NCBI GenBank assembly: GCA_013396525.1 | Contig: VWYX01000349.1 | Coordinates: 400,903 to 464,902 of the forward strand | DNA: 64,000 bases | DNA from: Chaetorhynchus papuensis | Lineage: Eukaryota > Chordata > Aves > Passeriformes > Rhipiduridae | Direction of reading: 5' to 3' | In this document: one piece after another, positions 1 through 13,744 of the stretch | Numbering within the stretch: the first letter of the stretch is position 1 | Layout: every line of letters starts with the position of its first letter | Made by a program: the position numbers and the translations under genes | Notes under the pieces: generated by a model | The model's input: only the letters and a program-made list of their open reading frames with translations | What the model was told of the DNA's origin: nothing | Databases searched by the model: none

Positions 1-3000
1 CCAAAAACTAAAACTAACAAGAAAATAAAAATTCCTCCTAAACCAAGATTGTCCATTGCCTGAGGAGCCACAGCTCCTGGACGGAAGGACACCACAATGT
101 ATGTTATACTTGGTACAGGAGTGGTACCTCCACAACCTTTCCCTGAATGACCAATTACCCATCCACAGCTGGGTCACAGAGAATCTTCAGCATCAGCACA
201 AATACAGCCCCAAACTCCTCCAGTCAATTCCCTAATGAGAGAATTGAATCATCCAGTCTGTTTCACAACAACATGGTTTAAATTCTTTTAAGAAGTTATT
301 TTAATAAATCAGTGGAGTAGTATCAATCAAGCCTCTTACTCCCCTTTTCAGCAGTTTCTGAGAGAAGCATCAGCCAGCCTGGAGATGCTCTATGTATCTT
401 TTCAAATTTCCTGGGCCTTTCCCAAAACTTTGTCTTCAGACTTGGCCAAACCTGGGTTTGTATTTCACACCACTTGCTGGAGTTTTAGCTTAGCTGAAAG
501 CCTCCAAAGACTGGAGTGCTATTTTAGGATTTTCTGACTTGTTCTTCCACAGGCTGCTTTTCCATGCACAGAGAATCAAAGTCCAACCCCCCTCTGCTGC
601 CTTTCAGAAACAAACTCTTCACAGAGAACCACAGGCAACAAAAGAACTCCCTGGCCTGGCTTCCAGCTCCAGGCTCTGCACGGAGAGATTCCAACAAAAA
701 ATGAAAGCTCTGTGCAGAGCTGGCACGAGTACCACCGCACACACCCCTGCTCACTTCTGCCCAAGTCCCTGACAGAACATTAATGCATCGCATCACAGCA
801 AAAACGTGAGCACCAAACACAGCCCCTGCTCATCCAAAAATGCACTTGTGCACAGTGGCTGCATTCCAGCCTGGCCACTCCAGACTCTCATCTCTTTTAA
901 GGGACAGGAAACAAAATACTACAGGACTTCACTCTTAATATCCATCAGTAATTGCAAGAGTAATACCAACATATACAGATAAGTAATTCTAATAGAGGTA
1001 TTTCTTTGTTCCTTGAATCCAACTCTCAGCAACAAATTTCTGGAGCAGAGCCTCTTCTTTTATTGCTCAGTGATGGATTGATTTCTTGCACTTGACGCAT
1101 TTCCACTGACAAACATCACAACACGCTCAGCTCTGTGAAAACAAGTTTGTATTTATCTCATGCACAGGAAAAGCCTCCTTTAAGAAGGGCCAAATGTTTT
1201 AAATCATCTTTTCCTGCACAAAATTTGCATATGTGCTACTGTGGAATCTGTGCTCTGTGCTTCCCAACCACTTCCACTTTCATAATAAACAATTTTAAAG
1301 CAATTTCAACCATCTTTATGCCAGGTTACTTTTTGTCTTATTTTTCAGGATAGACAAGAGGCAACAGAGACCCAAGGGAAGCACCAAAGGCCACTGTGCA
1401 CACATTTCCCTCCCCAGGTGACAAAGGCAGTGTACAGCATGAGAAACATGACAGGGACAACAAGAAATAAAACTGTGGACAGACACTCTCTCAGTTGCTC
1501 TTTATGGAAAGCAAACAGGTTACGAGAAGCTGAAGTAATATTTCTTCAGCCAGGTAATATCTTTCCATGCTAACTGTAATACACAGTCTATAAAATATGA
1601 CAGTGAAATGACTTGTCAACTGTAAAGCAAAAATGCTTTAATATTATAATTTTTCCTTTTTTCTTTTTTTTTTGGGACTGTACTAAACAAAATAAATGTT
1701 TGCAAATGAGTGCAGAGGGATTTCCTCCCTAAACCAGTCCCATGGTTTCTCTGATGTTCAAAAGAGGTGTCATCACCTATTCTCTTTTCTCCTCACTGCG
1801 TGAAAATAAAGATGCCCACATCAGAAACAGCAATTACTCAGCAAATGAAAGCTTCTGCTGAGGCTAATACAGGAAAACTGGAAACAACATAAAAAAAAAC
1901 CCCAAAAGTAAAACAAGTAAATAAACTTAATACAAGGTCTTGAGTTTAAAAAAAACAAAACAAAACAGAGTGAAAATATTTCTGCCTTAGATGGAGTGGT
2001 TTATTATCATCTCCAAACAAACATACTGAAACTGTAAAAGAGGAAGAAACAAAAAAAAATGTTGGAGAATCTCTGCCTTGAAAACATAAGTGCATGAAAA
2101 ATTACTTGCTAAGAAAATTAAAACTGAACAGGGTGTGCCTGCTGACATTGCTGGCACAACCTTGGATTTTATGGTGGACAAAGTGAGAAACCTAATTCCA
2201 AAACCAGGGGTTTGCATTAAGAGAAAGAGGTGCAAACATATGCTTCCTCCAGAAAGCTCTCATTGAAATGCTGCATTCATATTCAGGCTGCTTGGTTAAA
2301 GAAAGGAGCTGTGTTTGCTTCCCTCCCTGAGGTGCCACTGCAAATCCTTTACCCTGTGCTGGCACACACACACAGAAACACACGTGCTCAGGTGATCTGC
2401 TGAGCTTTAGCACGAGACAGGATTCGGGGGCCCTGCCTGCTGCAGGCCATCATTCAGACTGCAGCTCCTCCTGCAACACCGTTTATTAAAATATACAAAA
2501 AATATTGGCACTGTGCTGACAACACACCCACCTGACAGAGCACCACCAAGGAGTCAGAACACTCCATCATATACAGGAAAGATTGGTAAAGAATGTCTGA
2601 ACAGAAAAAAATGCAAGCAACTCACATATTCACAGAGGAATAAACACAAATATTCCGAGTTTTATTGTCATTAACACCTACAGTCCCTGAAACAAGAGAT
2701 GTAAGTACAGACCTCAGTAACAGAATACAAATCTTTTGAGTCCTCAGTATTTCCCACAGGGCACCATACATATTTCTAAGTAACTTGAGAGAAATTGGGA
2801 AAATATCTTGAAAAAAGGTCTGGCTCCAGGATCCAGCTGGAGGCTGCTGATGCTGGCAGGCAAGCAAGGATTCACACACTGGGTTATGGACAACTAAGAG
2901 AGGTACAGAACCCCTGGTGCCACTCACACAGCGGGTTCAGAGCTCTGCCCTAACACAGCCTGTCCCATAACCTGGCATTCCATGCACTGCCCTGGCACCA

Positions 3001-6000
3001 GCAGAAACGGACCCCAAGCACTCTGTGACCATGGAATGCTTGGCCAGACCCAAAGCAAAGATTCCTCCCTGTTGCAGAATGGTTACACTCCAGGACAGAA
3101 GCAATCTGAGATACCTTAAGTCCCTTAACATGCTTTTTTTCGCAAGGGAAAGCACAGGGGAAGTTTAACCCCAGTGTTTTCTTAAATTTAATTCCTTTGG
3201 ATACTTTAAATTATGCTGCAGTTTTGGGCTTAGACCTAAGCAAACCAAGCTGCTTTGCCATCTAATGCCAAGCTCTTATCAGCACCAATGAGCTGTCAGG
3301 TTCAACTGCTTTCATTATTCACCGGCAGCATTTTAAATTCTTACTTCCTATCAGGAAACGTGAAGATCAATAATGCTAAAGGAAGATGCACTCTCATTTA
3401 ACGTCTCCAAAACTATGCCAGACAACTGGAAGGCCTTCTGAAATTAAACACTTTTCCAGCTAACAGGGATTGGTTAATGGTTGTGTGTACTCTCCACCCT
3501 GCCCTTTTACAGCCAAAGTGATCGGATTTATCACTGACAGATCTTAGCAAACTACTAAGTTATTTTCAACAGAATTATTGGCTATCATCCCTATTTTCTT
3601 ACTCTTTAATTTGTAAATTCTTTCAAAGAAAGAAAAAAAATCCAAGTCAGGTTTGAAAAAACCCTAAATATTGCCTTTGACATAAACCAAAATAAAAAAG
3701 GGGAAAAAATGGAAGAGAGGAGGAAAGCTGAATGATATCTGCGCAGGTATAACTTCACATATTATATAAAATGGGAATATATTTCACTTTTAAAACTAGT
3801 TCATAGTGTTTCTCTTATTTTCTTCAGCAACAGCTGATTATCTCAGATAAAGACCAGCATTTCCTCTCCAACTTTAGATATTTGCATAATTACTAACTTT
3901 GGTGGCAAGCACATAAAACTGTGGACTCAGTTACAAGCAGAAAGGGAAATAGACTGTAAAAACTTCTGCATTTAAAGGCTTCTCTTATTAAAGAGCACTC
4001 TAGAAATAGCTACATGGGGATGGATTTTGTAGTGAAGGAGCTTTCAAACAAGGAAGAAATACTGTACTTGGAAGGTAATGTCAGAAAAATTCAAATATCA
4101 GCAGGGAAAGTTTCATTAAAGGGTAGCAGTGAAATACCAGGCCCTACCTAAGGACACAGTGATTCATCTACCACCTGAAATCCTTAAATCTTTTTGTTTT
4201 TCTAGAAAACATGCTCCAGACCTCAGAGAAACTGCTGACAGCAGGAACAACTTTTTCAATCTCTTTTCCTACCCCTTCCCAGGAGGTAGAGATGATAAAA
4301 CTTTCAGATAGATACAGATTATCCTATTCCAAGAGGAGCAAAAAAGTAGTAAGTAGCTATTTATTTTCTGCTCAAATCATCCTGTGTGGAGTTCACTTAC
4401 CCTACCAATAACCCAAAGAAAGTGCCAAATGCTCCCCTCCTTCTCCACTGTAATGAGTCTGAATATGAAGTTATATATTTCATTCTCCATGCATATAAAG
4501 CCATCACTGCAATGCCACAGCACCAGGAAAGAAAGTCTTCAAAAATAAAAATCGAAGCAGGAAGCAGAAATGTTGCTTTGCAAGACTATTCCTCGGGGTT
4601 TTTTATTACCCAAGATACTTATTTCATTAACTATACTGGCCATTTTCCAAGAAAATGTAAAAACAAACCCAAAACCTATACATACATTTTTCTGTGTTTA
4701 TCAAAAATACTAAACAATTCATAGATCCTTAATTACCCCCACTTTTTCTTTAATTCTCATACACACACATACTCTAATAAGCAAAATATCCTTTTTTCCC
4801 TCCTTTTTTTTGTACTATTGGACTTCATTGTTTCTTTGGCAAAAAAACACCAGAAAACACCTGACTGCAAGCTTAGAAGTGTTCACACTGACTCAGAAAA
4901 CCATCACTGCAGAAAGACTGGATATTAGTACAAATGCACTGTTAATAAAACACAGGGCCTACCTTCATTAAATAGCATTTCTAATATTATTCTCAAGAGA
5001 TGGAAAAGTTCATAACTGTACAATCTCATAGCTTTTAGACTGGATTGTTAAAACACCTTTTTGCATGATACTGATACAAATTATATTTTTTGCAGGATAC
5101 TAATAAAATTATATTCCACTTCTGATGAGCTTTTTAAGGTGGATTTTGAAGACCACAGAAGAAACCTGTATCCAAGCAAGGGCTTAGCATCAAATTCTAC
5201 ATTTCTTTTTACCACATCTGGAAAACTCATAAAAGAAGCTTTGCTTTTATTACAGGCTGTAGAACAGAGTTAAAAAATACAATAAACTACATGTTTTATA
5301 GCATCAACAATATTTAATATAACTCCATCCACAGCCTTTTAGTTTTATTGTCCTGGGTTCTGAAATCAGTACTATTTTTATGCATAGAATATTATGCACA
5401 CGTTATGAACAACTACCAGAGTTCTTAGGAGAATAATCTCATGGATTTTTTTAAGTAACAAGAGTAACGGATGGGACCAGCATAAAGATCTTCTCCCACT
5501 ATGTACTTACATGCTTTTAGTGACCACTTCAGTTTACAATACTGGGTCTGTGGTAACTTTATTTGGCAATTAGGACCACTGTTTTTCAGAGAGGGTGGGG
5601 TCAAAGGCAGCTGTTTTGTGAATTTAGCAGAGAATAGCAAATTTAAAAACTGCTTTAGCATTTAATTAGCAAATAGTCTTAAGAAGAAAACAGTTTTCTG
5701 CTGAACACAAGAAACTGCTCCTCTTGGCAAAAGACCTGTTCCATCTCTACCCAGTATCAGATTTTTTTGCACTGACTGCAGACAGAAACCACTCTAAAGA
5801 AGAAATTAAGGGCAACTCAGCAGAGAGATGCCATTGGAGTAGCTGGGGAAAGAGACTGACAGGAAACTAAACTGAGTGTCCCTTCCCTTAGCCCTAAACT
5901 ACTGGAGAACAAATAACACCGGAGCAGGTGCAGGGAAAAAAAAAAAGATAGACCATACTTTTCTCCTTTTTATGCTTTTGCTTTTAAATGCACTTATCCT

Positions 6001-6923
6001 TGTTACACCCTTTTCATTCTTCAGAGTTTATCACAAAGCAACAGTTCAATCCCACAGCTCCCTACTACAGAAAAGCAGTTCTAGCTACCCTTGAACACCC
6101 AAGTTGATACAATTGAAGCATTATTTCCCAAGCAGAGTCATTCTGAATTTACAGACACTGCCACCAGACTGCCAAACGCCTGCCTGGCACAGAGCACTCC
6201 TCAGCAATGCCCAGTTCTGCACAAATCCTGCTGCCATTCCTTTGATTCTATCACCTGCAGTAACACCAAGATGACCACAGTGACACAAACCAGACAGCTG
6301 GTTCTGCATTACCTGTGCATTTCTTACCAACAGCAACAAAGCGAACAAGGCACGGCATCAAGATGAAAGGAAGTCAGTGAGTTGAACAAAGGAGTTTGGA
6401 TTTCTTTTCTTTTTTACATTAGAACTGCTTAATTTTGGAGGAATCTGCCTGTCATGAACAAATCATTTAATAAATCAGAACGCTAAAGACAACTCCTAGT
6501 CATCAGGAAACTACTATGAGCTGTGCAAGTATATTGAAATATTCAAAAGTCTTTTCTATTTGTGCAGAGAACCAGCTCTCAAATCCCAAAGTTCAGATAT
6601 TAATAGAATTGACCTTCTTGAGAATCCACAAACAAGATACAATTCTTAAAACCAATTCTTCATCACTGCTTCCAACTGAGTCAGGAGCATGAACAGATAA
6701 TTTTAGTAGGTTTCTACTAGACAGAGCTTTAAAATTAGAAAGCCACTTCAAAAATTAATGAAAGAGACGTGATTCAGAGCAACAAGGAGAACTGGGACGC
6801 TGGCCAGTTTCAAGAGGGTTTGAAATTTTAACTGGTATTTTTTGTCAGTGACTGGATGATGATATCATTCAATACTCAGACTTTTTACCTAGTTTCAAAT
6901 TATGTTACATCTTATAAACTTAC
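1..6923 (-). other. DPP10: DPP10 intron 3 (partial)
   Basis: AT-rich non-coding sequence downstream of exon 3 in the direction of transcription. The donor GTAAGT at 6918-6923 opens this intron. I looked for the next DPP10 exon, whose protein should continue with an Asp-Thr-Asp-Val-Val-Tyr-like stretch, and did not find it, so the intron probably runs past base 1. It holds short CA runs (about 2364-2375 and 4760-4770) and scattered A/T tracts. Open frames here are short and resemble no protein I know. No transposon was recognised. Confidence 0.8.
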
Positions 6924-7019
6924 CATTAATCCATTTGGCTTCAGGATTATGAACTATGAACTCTTTTCTGAAGAGATCTTCCAAGGATAATCTGTTTTCT
7001 GATGAATTTCCGAGTTCGT
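6924..7019 (-). CDS. DPP10: DPP10 internal exon 3 (start of extracellular stalk)
   Basis: This 96-base internal exon of dipeptidyl-peptidase-like protein 10 is read on the minus strand. It begins with AC, which completes an Asp codon whose G ends the upstream exon, and it ends on one base of the next codon, so it is phase 1 at both ends. It encodes 32 residues beginning DELGNSSEN, then RLSLEDLFRKEF, and ending in HNPEAKWIN. From memory of the family, the DPP10 counterpart reads DELTNSSET...LSLEDLFRKDF...DPEARWIN, and DPP6 differs clearly here. The acceptor is a T/G-rich tract ending in TTTTAG (7020-7025) and the donor is GTAAGT (6918-6923). The segment lies just outside the membrane, before the beta-propeller, and carries an N-S-S glycosylation sequon. 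Seen: reading frame, splice sites, phase. Known: DPP10 is a catalytically inactive Kv4 channel subunit. No ATG is expected in this exon. Confidence 0.93.
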
Positions 7020-7142
7020 CTAAAACAAACACAACAAGATCATTTTAGATACCTACTAAAAGCAATCTATTCAGTGTTGTTTGCAAAACAATGGAATTAT
7101 ACAACCAGGAGTCCTGTTGAAATTTGTAACAATACCTTGCTC

Positions 7143-7162
7143 TTTTTTTTTTTTTTTTTTTT
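7143..7162. repeat. Poly-T run (T20)
   Basis: Uninterrupted run of 20 T on the plus strand. On the DPP10 strand it is an A20 run about 124 bases upstream of the exon 3 acceptor, so it is not the polypyrimidine tract. No LINE or retropseudogene body was recognised next to it. Confidence 0.95.
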
Positions 7163-9757
7163 CACAAGCAAAAGTATCATTTTTGTTCAGTAAAGCTTCA
7201 GGAAACAAAGAATTGATACCTTTTGGACAGGATAACTGCAGGATGTAGTGCTTGGCTATTTATTATATTGGGACTGTAGCGGCAAAGTTGTTTCTTACCA
7301 CAGCCCACATCACAAAAAATTACAAACCAATACCAAAATTTCCTGACAGACAAAGGATTTTGGCCATATTGAGTATCTTACACTGAGAGAAACTAAATAA
7401 AAAACTCCTGCAAGTAAATTTGGAACCAATTTCACCTATTCAACCAAGTAAAATGAAAAAAAAATTCTACATGCACATTTTCTAACCAGTGCTTGCTTTC
7501 TAGTCACTAGAACAACATAACTTGGCTAACAGCCTTTTTTCCCAAACATGATAGAACCCAGGAATATTGTGCTTCTGAACATTAGCCAGCACTGACTCAG
7601 GAAACAAAATAAAACAAAATAATTTTCCTGCCTTTAAAATCATCTCTACACTTCAGAAAACTAAAACCAAAAAAGCTCTGCTAAATATCAGTGTTCTTGT
7701 GCTGTAAGTTAATAAATAAGCAGCAAAGATTCAATAGCAAACTGCTGCATTAACAGGGGTAATGCTGAACCATTGCCATTAAAGCAAAAGTTTTAGTGTC
7801 AAAAGACAAACCCACCAAGTTTCCAAGGAATAATCACCAGCAGCAGCCTGCACTTCACCTGACTGCTTCAGGCTGTTTAGAACAGCAGCTGCCAAAAGCT
7901 GTGCTGCTTGTTGCCTGTGCCCTTGCAAAAAGATTCACCTGTGCACTTCCCACACAGCGAGCCCAATGCCCAGCCAGGTTTTTTAAATGATTTTATATTA
8001 TTGGGCAGGTTACTATAAATTACTGCACTGTTTCTCTTCTCTGTGAGCTTTTCCTTCCAGTGTGTCAGACATCTGCCTTCCCCATGAGAGGAACTTTGTG
8101 CTAGGCAGATTTTGTTCTTACTGATATTAAAAAGCGTTCTGATGACAGATATGTACAAAAAAGAGGTTCTGGCATCACAGCAGCCAAGCAGCAATCTTGT
8201 GATCTTTGTGTCAACCCACTATGTCACCAGGACACTTTTAACAAAGAAACCTGCTTTGTAAAGGTCATATCCTGTAATACATTTTGGCTGAAAATGTGAC
8301 CCTTCAAAGAGAATAAAGTCAATCAATAGTTTCATTACTGGACTTTATTCAGCCAGATTCCTCAATAAGAGGGCCAGCTGAAACCTTACTGGAATCAACA
8401 GCAAGATGATATTTTTGCCTTTAAATGTCAGCACTGCCTGCTGCAGTCACTTCAGCTGGCTTTAATAAGGTGCATGCTTGGTGTACTGAAGAGAAACTCC
8501 CTTTTAATGCACATGATGAATTTACAATAGACACGAGGCCATCACAGCTGCTCACACCACAGCTCTGCTGCATTTTGCATGTTCCTCCCTCCCAGGCGGC
8601 AGCAGGGCCCCAGGAAGCACTTACCCACCGTAATCAACTCTTCTTGCACTTCATGGCTTGTAAGGCTAAGCACGCACAGTTGTCTAAATCCTCTCTCATA
8701 AGACAAACATTCTAATCCTTAAATAAGTTTTTGCCCTCTTCCTACCTTCCAGGGATCAAAATAGCCTGTTTGGGTTGGTTTGGTTTTTTTTTTCATCTGC
8801 CAGTCCAGCATGGGACACATTATTCCACTTGCAGTCTTACTGGAGCTTTACAGCAGAGCAACATTATCTCTCTTGATTTATACCTAATCCCTCTGTTTAC
8901 GCATCATGGGACCTTGTTAGCTCTTGCTCCTGCCACACACTGTGTTTTTATCTTCAAAGTAAGCACATGTTGTTATGTGTGCTCTACTCAGCTCCACAAA
9001 TACATTCCTTCAAAACACTGCTTCTGACTTAACATCATCAAATCCTGGGCTCCTCACATGCCCATTATCCCCCTTCTCCATACCCTTGTTGACAACCTGC
9101 CCTCGACAAGCTGTATTCCATCACCTATTTGGATTCAACACACCCTGGTTCTGATGCTGTTTATCATTCCAAAGGGGTTTCCCCTCTAACCTAACCTGAG
9201 TCTGTTTCTGCGTTCTGTGACTAAACCTTTATTTCCTGCCAGTTCGCCAACTCGCAATCAAGCTCACACACGCTGTTATGTTGCCAAAGATTGCCTTACC
9301 TATGACAGATTTCTTTCCAACTGCTTAAATAAAAATCACTAAAAACAATACATCAGCTGAGTACAGAGAGGCTATCAGAGAAGAAAGCAACACCAGCTCT
9401 GCTCTCTGTCTTCTATCAAATCCCTGGCAAGAAATCTTGATATATATTGGATTTTAAAGTAAGTTTTCAAATTACTGTTAGCATTTCTAAACTGAAAAAA
9501 AAAAAAATGGCATCTTCAAGCAACTTTAACAGATGTTCAAAAACTAATTTTTTTCTAATGCTAAGTTTTTACCAAAAGAGAGCCCTGTTTGTAACCCTTA
9601 ACTCTCCCTTTCCACTCTGTCAGTATCTCAAATGCCCCATTTATCTATAACAAGATGAATTACACGTCATGGGAACCCTCAGAACACTCTACTGGGTTAA
9701 TCCTTACTGAGCAGAAGCACAAATTAGTTGTGCTTCACTATGTTTATACTCACAGGC

Positions 9758-10513
9758 ACGGGAGAACAGGAGAGGGTGGCCCTGTGTGTCAGTGACCAGC
9801 TGGAAGGCACAGAGCTGCACCTGAGGATGGACGAGGAGCTGACCTTACGGGCCAGGGTTAAAGGGAGGGCAGGGACAGGTGACATTCCAGTGGGGGGCTC
9901 TTACAGGCCACCCAGTCAGGAAGACAGAGGGGACTGTCCTCACATCCACAAGCCCTCGTCCTTGTGGGTGACTTCAACCACCCCAGCACCTCATGGAGTG
10001 CCAGCACAGATGGGGATAACCAGCGCAGGAGATTCCTGGGATGCATTGTTGGCGATTTCCTTCTCCAAGTGACAAGGACTTGGACCTGTTGGAGCAGGTC
10101 CAGGGGAGGCCAAAAAGATGCTCGGGGCTGGAGCATCTCTGCTATGGAGACCAGGAGAGAGCTCAGCCTGGAGAAGAGGAGGCTCCAGTGAGACCTTAGG
10201 GGGCTCCAGGAGAGCTGGAGAGGGACTTTTTACAAGGGCATGGAGTGACAGGACAAGGGGGAATGGCTTTAAACTGACAGAGGGCAGGTTTAGATTAGGT
10301 GCTACGAGGAAATTGTTCCCTGTGAGGGTGATGAGGCCCTGGCACAGGGTGCCCAGAGAAGCTGCAGCTGCCCCATCCTTGCAAGTATCCAGGACCACTC
10401 TGAACAGGGCTTAGAGCCACCTGAGACAGTGGAAGGTGTCCCTGCCCATGGCAGGGGGTTGGAATGAGATGATTGTTAACGTCCCTTCCAAGCCAAACTT
10501 TGATTCTAGGATG
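9758..10513 (+). mobile_element. CR1 LINE fragment, 5'-truncated with large internal deletion
   Basis: Non-LTR retrotransposon remnant of the avian CR1 family, in plus orientation. The left part (about 9758-10078) is from the endonuclease region: near 9896-9910 the frame reads SYRPPSQED, and near 9950-9985 a decayed frame gives the typical LVLVGDFNHP motif. At about 10066-10085 it jumps to the 3'-terminal region (GGACCTGTTGGAGCAGGTCC), followed by the familiar TTTAAACTGACAGAGGGCAG, the GGTGCCCAGAGAAG stretch and CCCTGCCCATGGCAGGGGGTTGGA. It ends near 10513 with the CR1-type tail TGATTCTAGGATG. The rest of the endonuclease and all of the reverse transcriptase are missing. Many stops and frame changes show it is dead. 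The open frames on both strands here are by-products of this repeat. The left edge is approximate. Confidence 0.92.
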
Positions 10514-11312
10514 TGCTTGTTTTATTTTAAAGACTTCCTTTTGCTACTTTGTATTTTTTACATTACAAAATAGCCTACTGCCTCTTTTTCATTTCCATTG
10601 TAAAATTTATTCTTGAATTATTCTTGAAGGAATGATATTTCCAATGTCCTCACACTATCTGCCACAGATGTCTGTATTTCAGTGTGAAATTATATATATT
10701 TATGTATAGCAAATGACACAGATTACAGAAGATACAAACAAAATCAAATGTTAAAAAACTAAATGACTACTTTTTAACTATACCTCCAACTAAAAACAGT
10801 ACAAATACTGGCATGTACTAATTCAAAATGACAAACCTGTTTGTGCTGACTAAACTAGAAGACTGCAAAAGTAGAAATTAATGGCCTTGCTACTTTTCAT
10901 GAGCTTATAGGAGATTATTTTTGCAGGTTAAATGTAGTTGAAACACCTCATAAAATTTGCCTTCTAACTTAGGAAATAAAACTAATAATTATGTACTGTA
11001 GTATGCCATTAACTGAAACTCCCTACTGAATTTTCTGAGGGAGAAAAACGTTTTTACGCTGGAAATTAGGATAAAGGCTTGATGTTAAATGCCATCTGAA
11101 AAGTGGAAAAACACCACTAGTAAATTGTACACAAGCTAACAGGTGTAACTGGGAATTAGTATAGCTCACTTTGTGTTTGCATGGCAAAGGAAGAAAACCT
11201 GCCAGAAAATAGTCAGATATCAAAATCTGCCGGCCAATTTACAGTAGTTACAGGGAGTCAATACAGAACTGAACAGAAACCTTGGTCTTCTTGCAATGAA
11301 TATCCACATCAC

Positions 11313-11329
11313 AAAAAAAAAAAAAAAAA
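11313..11329. repeat. Poly-A run (A17)
   Basis: Run of 17 A inside DPP10 intron 2. No adjacent retroelement 3' end was recognised, so it is treated as a simple repeat. Confidence 0.9.
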
Positions 11330-13708
11330 TTGTAGTTTGCTTTCTTTTCCTTTGAGAGTAGTATGAGAGAGGGTATGGAGAGGTTGATCCTAACCCTCAA
11401 CAGTTTATCTACTGGACATAATCCAAATGGATTCTCTTCCCAGAGCTTGATTTCACTCAACCCTTTCCACAAAAAGCATTTTCTGACAGTTTGTCTGACC
11501 TAACTGTCCTCTAAAGTAATTTTTCTGAAAGGGAATCCTTTTTTTTTCCCATCATGTGTGAGTTTTCTTTGAGTCTATGATTGGAGGTAGGTGCCACTTT
11601 GCTCAACAGTAAGTGCACATACCAGCAGGCATGGTTTAAATGCCAACATCAATATCTCAGTAAGGGAGTCCTGGAAAAAGCATTCAAGTCTTCCCCACCT
11701 TCAGAAACTGGAAGTTAACATGAAGGTAGAACTGCTGTCAGTCCCAAAATGAAAAAACAGCCTTAAGCGTGGCAAAACAGCTGTAGAGGGGTGGCCACAT
11801 CCATACATCTCTTAAGTGGTTTCTCATATAAAAGCTTTCAGCTGCCAGTACTTCCAGCTGAGCATTTGTCAGTTTTGAAATACAGATCAACAATGGTTGG
11901 TCAGATAGGTCTTCACATAATTCCCACAACATGGAACACACTGTCATGGTGCAAAGCAAAAACAAGTTGATTCAAAGGCAGGAATAATTCAAAGTCACTG
12001 ATATCTAAAAATCTACCTATGACTGTGTCAGTGCATGCAGGTGTGCAATGAAATCTCAAACCCATGAAATAGAACAACAGCAGAAGAAGAAAGGTACCTG
12101 TGTAGTATTTATACTAACATACAAACCAAATGATGGCATCTCATGGACAGGCGTTTCCATACTGGCCACTAATTCCCAACATAAAGCTATATTTAAAAGA
12201 TTATTCCCAAGGTATTTTCTTTTGTTTCCTCTTAAATACTTCTCCAGCAATCCACTCCAAATATTGAATAGAAATCACTAGATTCATAATTCAGTTGCCC
12301 CAGAGGACAAAATTCCAAGTTTTTCCATTCCAGTCCCCTGCTTTAACAAGGGTAACCTCATTGTTTGGCATCTCTGTGCACTTTCTTTATCACTGCACTA
12401 ATCTCATTTTGAAGAAAGCAGCAGGGATATTTGCCTGCAAGCCTTCTACTTCCAGGTATGGAGCAGTGCAGCAATTTCCACTTGCTGGGAGCAGTGGGGT
12501 TTATTTAATGTACTCCTTAGTCCAAGGGGGCTCACAGAGAGCTGCTGAGTCCCAACAAGTGGTTACTGGGCTGAGAGCTCATTCAGAGTCTGCCACTAAT
12601 GTTTTACATCACTGGATGGTCTGCTCTTCTACTTTTCCATCTCTGTGTTGAGAGCAATAAGACATCTATAAAGATTCTGAGGATTGTCATAGATGAGAAG
12701 CAGGATAAAACGATCAAAAATGTTACTAATACTGTTGGTACAATTTGCTAAAACCACAACCAGAATTGCAACACAGAGGTGTCAGATTTGAACAGAAGCT
12801 AAGATATTAATAGGTCAAAGTACGTCTCTTATTTCAACAGAGATCCTGGTTAGTATTGTATAGTCAAGTTATATTTCATGTAATGTAAGATACTAAAAGA
12901 AAAAATCATGACTTTCCTTTTAGTTTTAATATTATTTCTGTGGAAATTATATTAAAGTGGAAGCTAAAGCCTCTTTGAAGCCTTTTGTATATGAACTACA
13001 CTTTATTTTAAAAACTTGTTATCCCATTTGGAAGCACTGATCCCTCTATTAAAAGGCAGGAAAGCTGTTGCTCAAAATTTGAGAGAGCTCTCTAAAATGA
13101 CAACTGTGAGTGTACACAGACCTAAGAGTTTCTTATATTGTGGACAAAACAATGTGCAAATAATTGCAGGCAAAAGAGATTGTTGCTGTTGTGTTTGGCA
13201 CATCAGTAAATACACTTTTGCCTCCAAAAAACACCAGTGAAACAATCAGGCTTCTGAGCAATGACCATCTGAAATTATCATCATTTCCATAAAAAGAAGC
13301 AGCGTGATGTGCAGTGTTTAGGGGGATTTACATGAAATCTAAAGAGCACCCATCCGTACAGGCAGAACTAAATAGGGAGAGAACTCTCTGATGCTCAAAA
13401 TAGTACTGGAAATGAACACTGAAACATCCCAAGGTAACAAAGGACATTTGCACTGAACATCTTCATTCAGACCTATTATATTTTATGAGAAGCATTTTCA
13501 AACCCAAACATTTGTAATAAGAAATTAGCATCAACTGAGCGCCTCACAATAGCCAGATGTGAGGGGGTCTCCAACTTTTTTCCTCCCCTCAAATACTGGA
13601 CATCCCAAAGTGATCTTAACACATCTTCATGATAAAATAGCTTCAGCTATAGTGTTTAGTACCTGCCAGTAGACCAACAGAGTAGCAAAATATCTTCTGC
13701 CCACACTG

Positions 13709-13744
13709 TATTAATAATTAATAATAATCAAACAAATTAATAAT
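13709..13744. repeat. AT-rich imperfect repeat (ATTAATAAT)
   Basis: Imperfect tandem ATTAATAATTAATAATAATC pattern continuing to ATTAATAATG. Simple-sequence intronic DNA; the TAAT cores could bind homeodomain proteins, but nothing shows function. Confidence 0.7.

Noticed and set aside
9991..10398. 135-codon minus-strand frame with Ser/Pro/Leu-rich sequence
   Set aside because: Antisense of the plus-strand CR1 copy.
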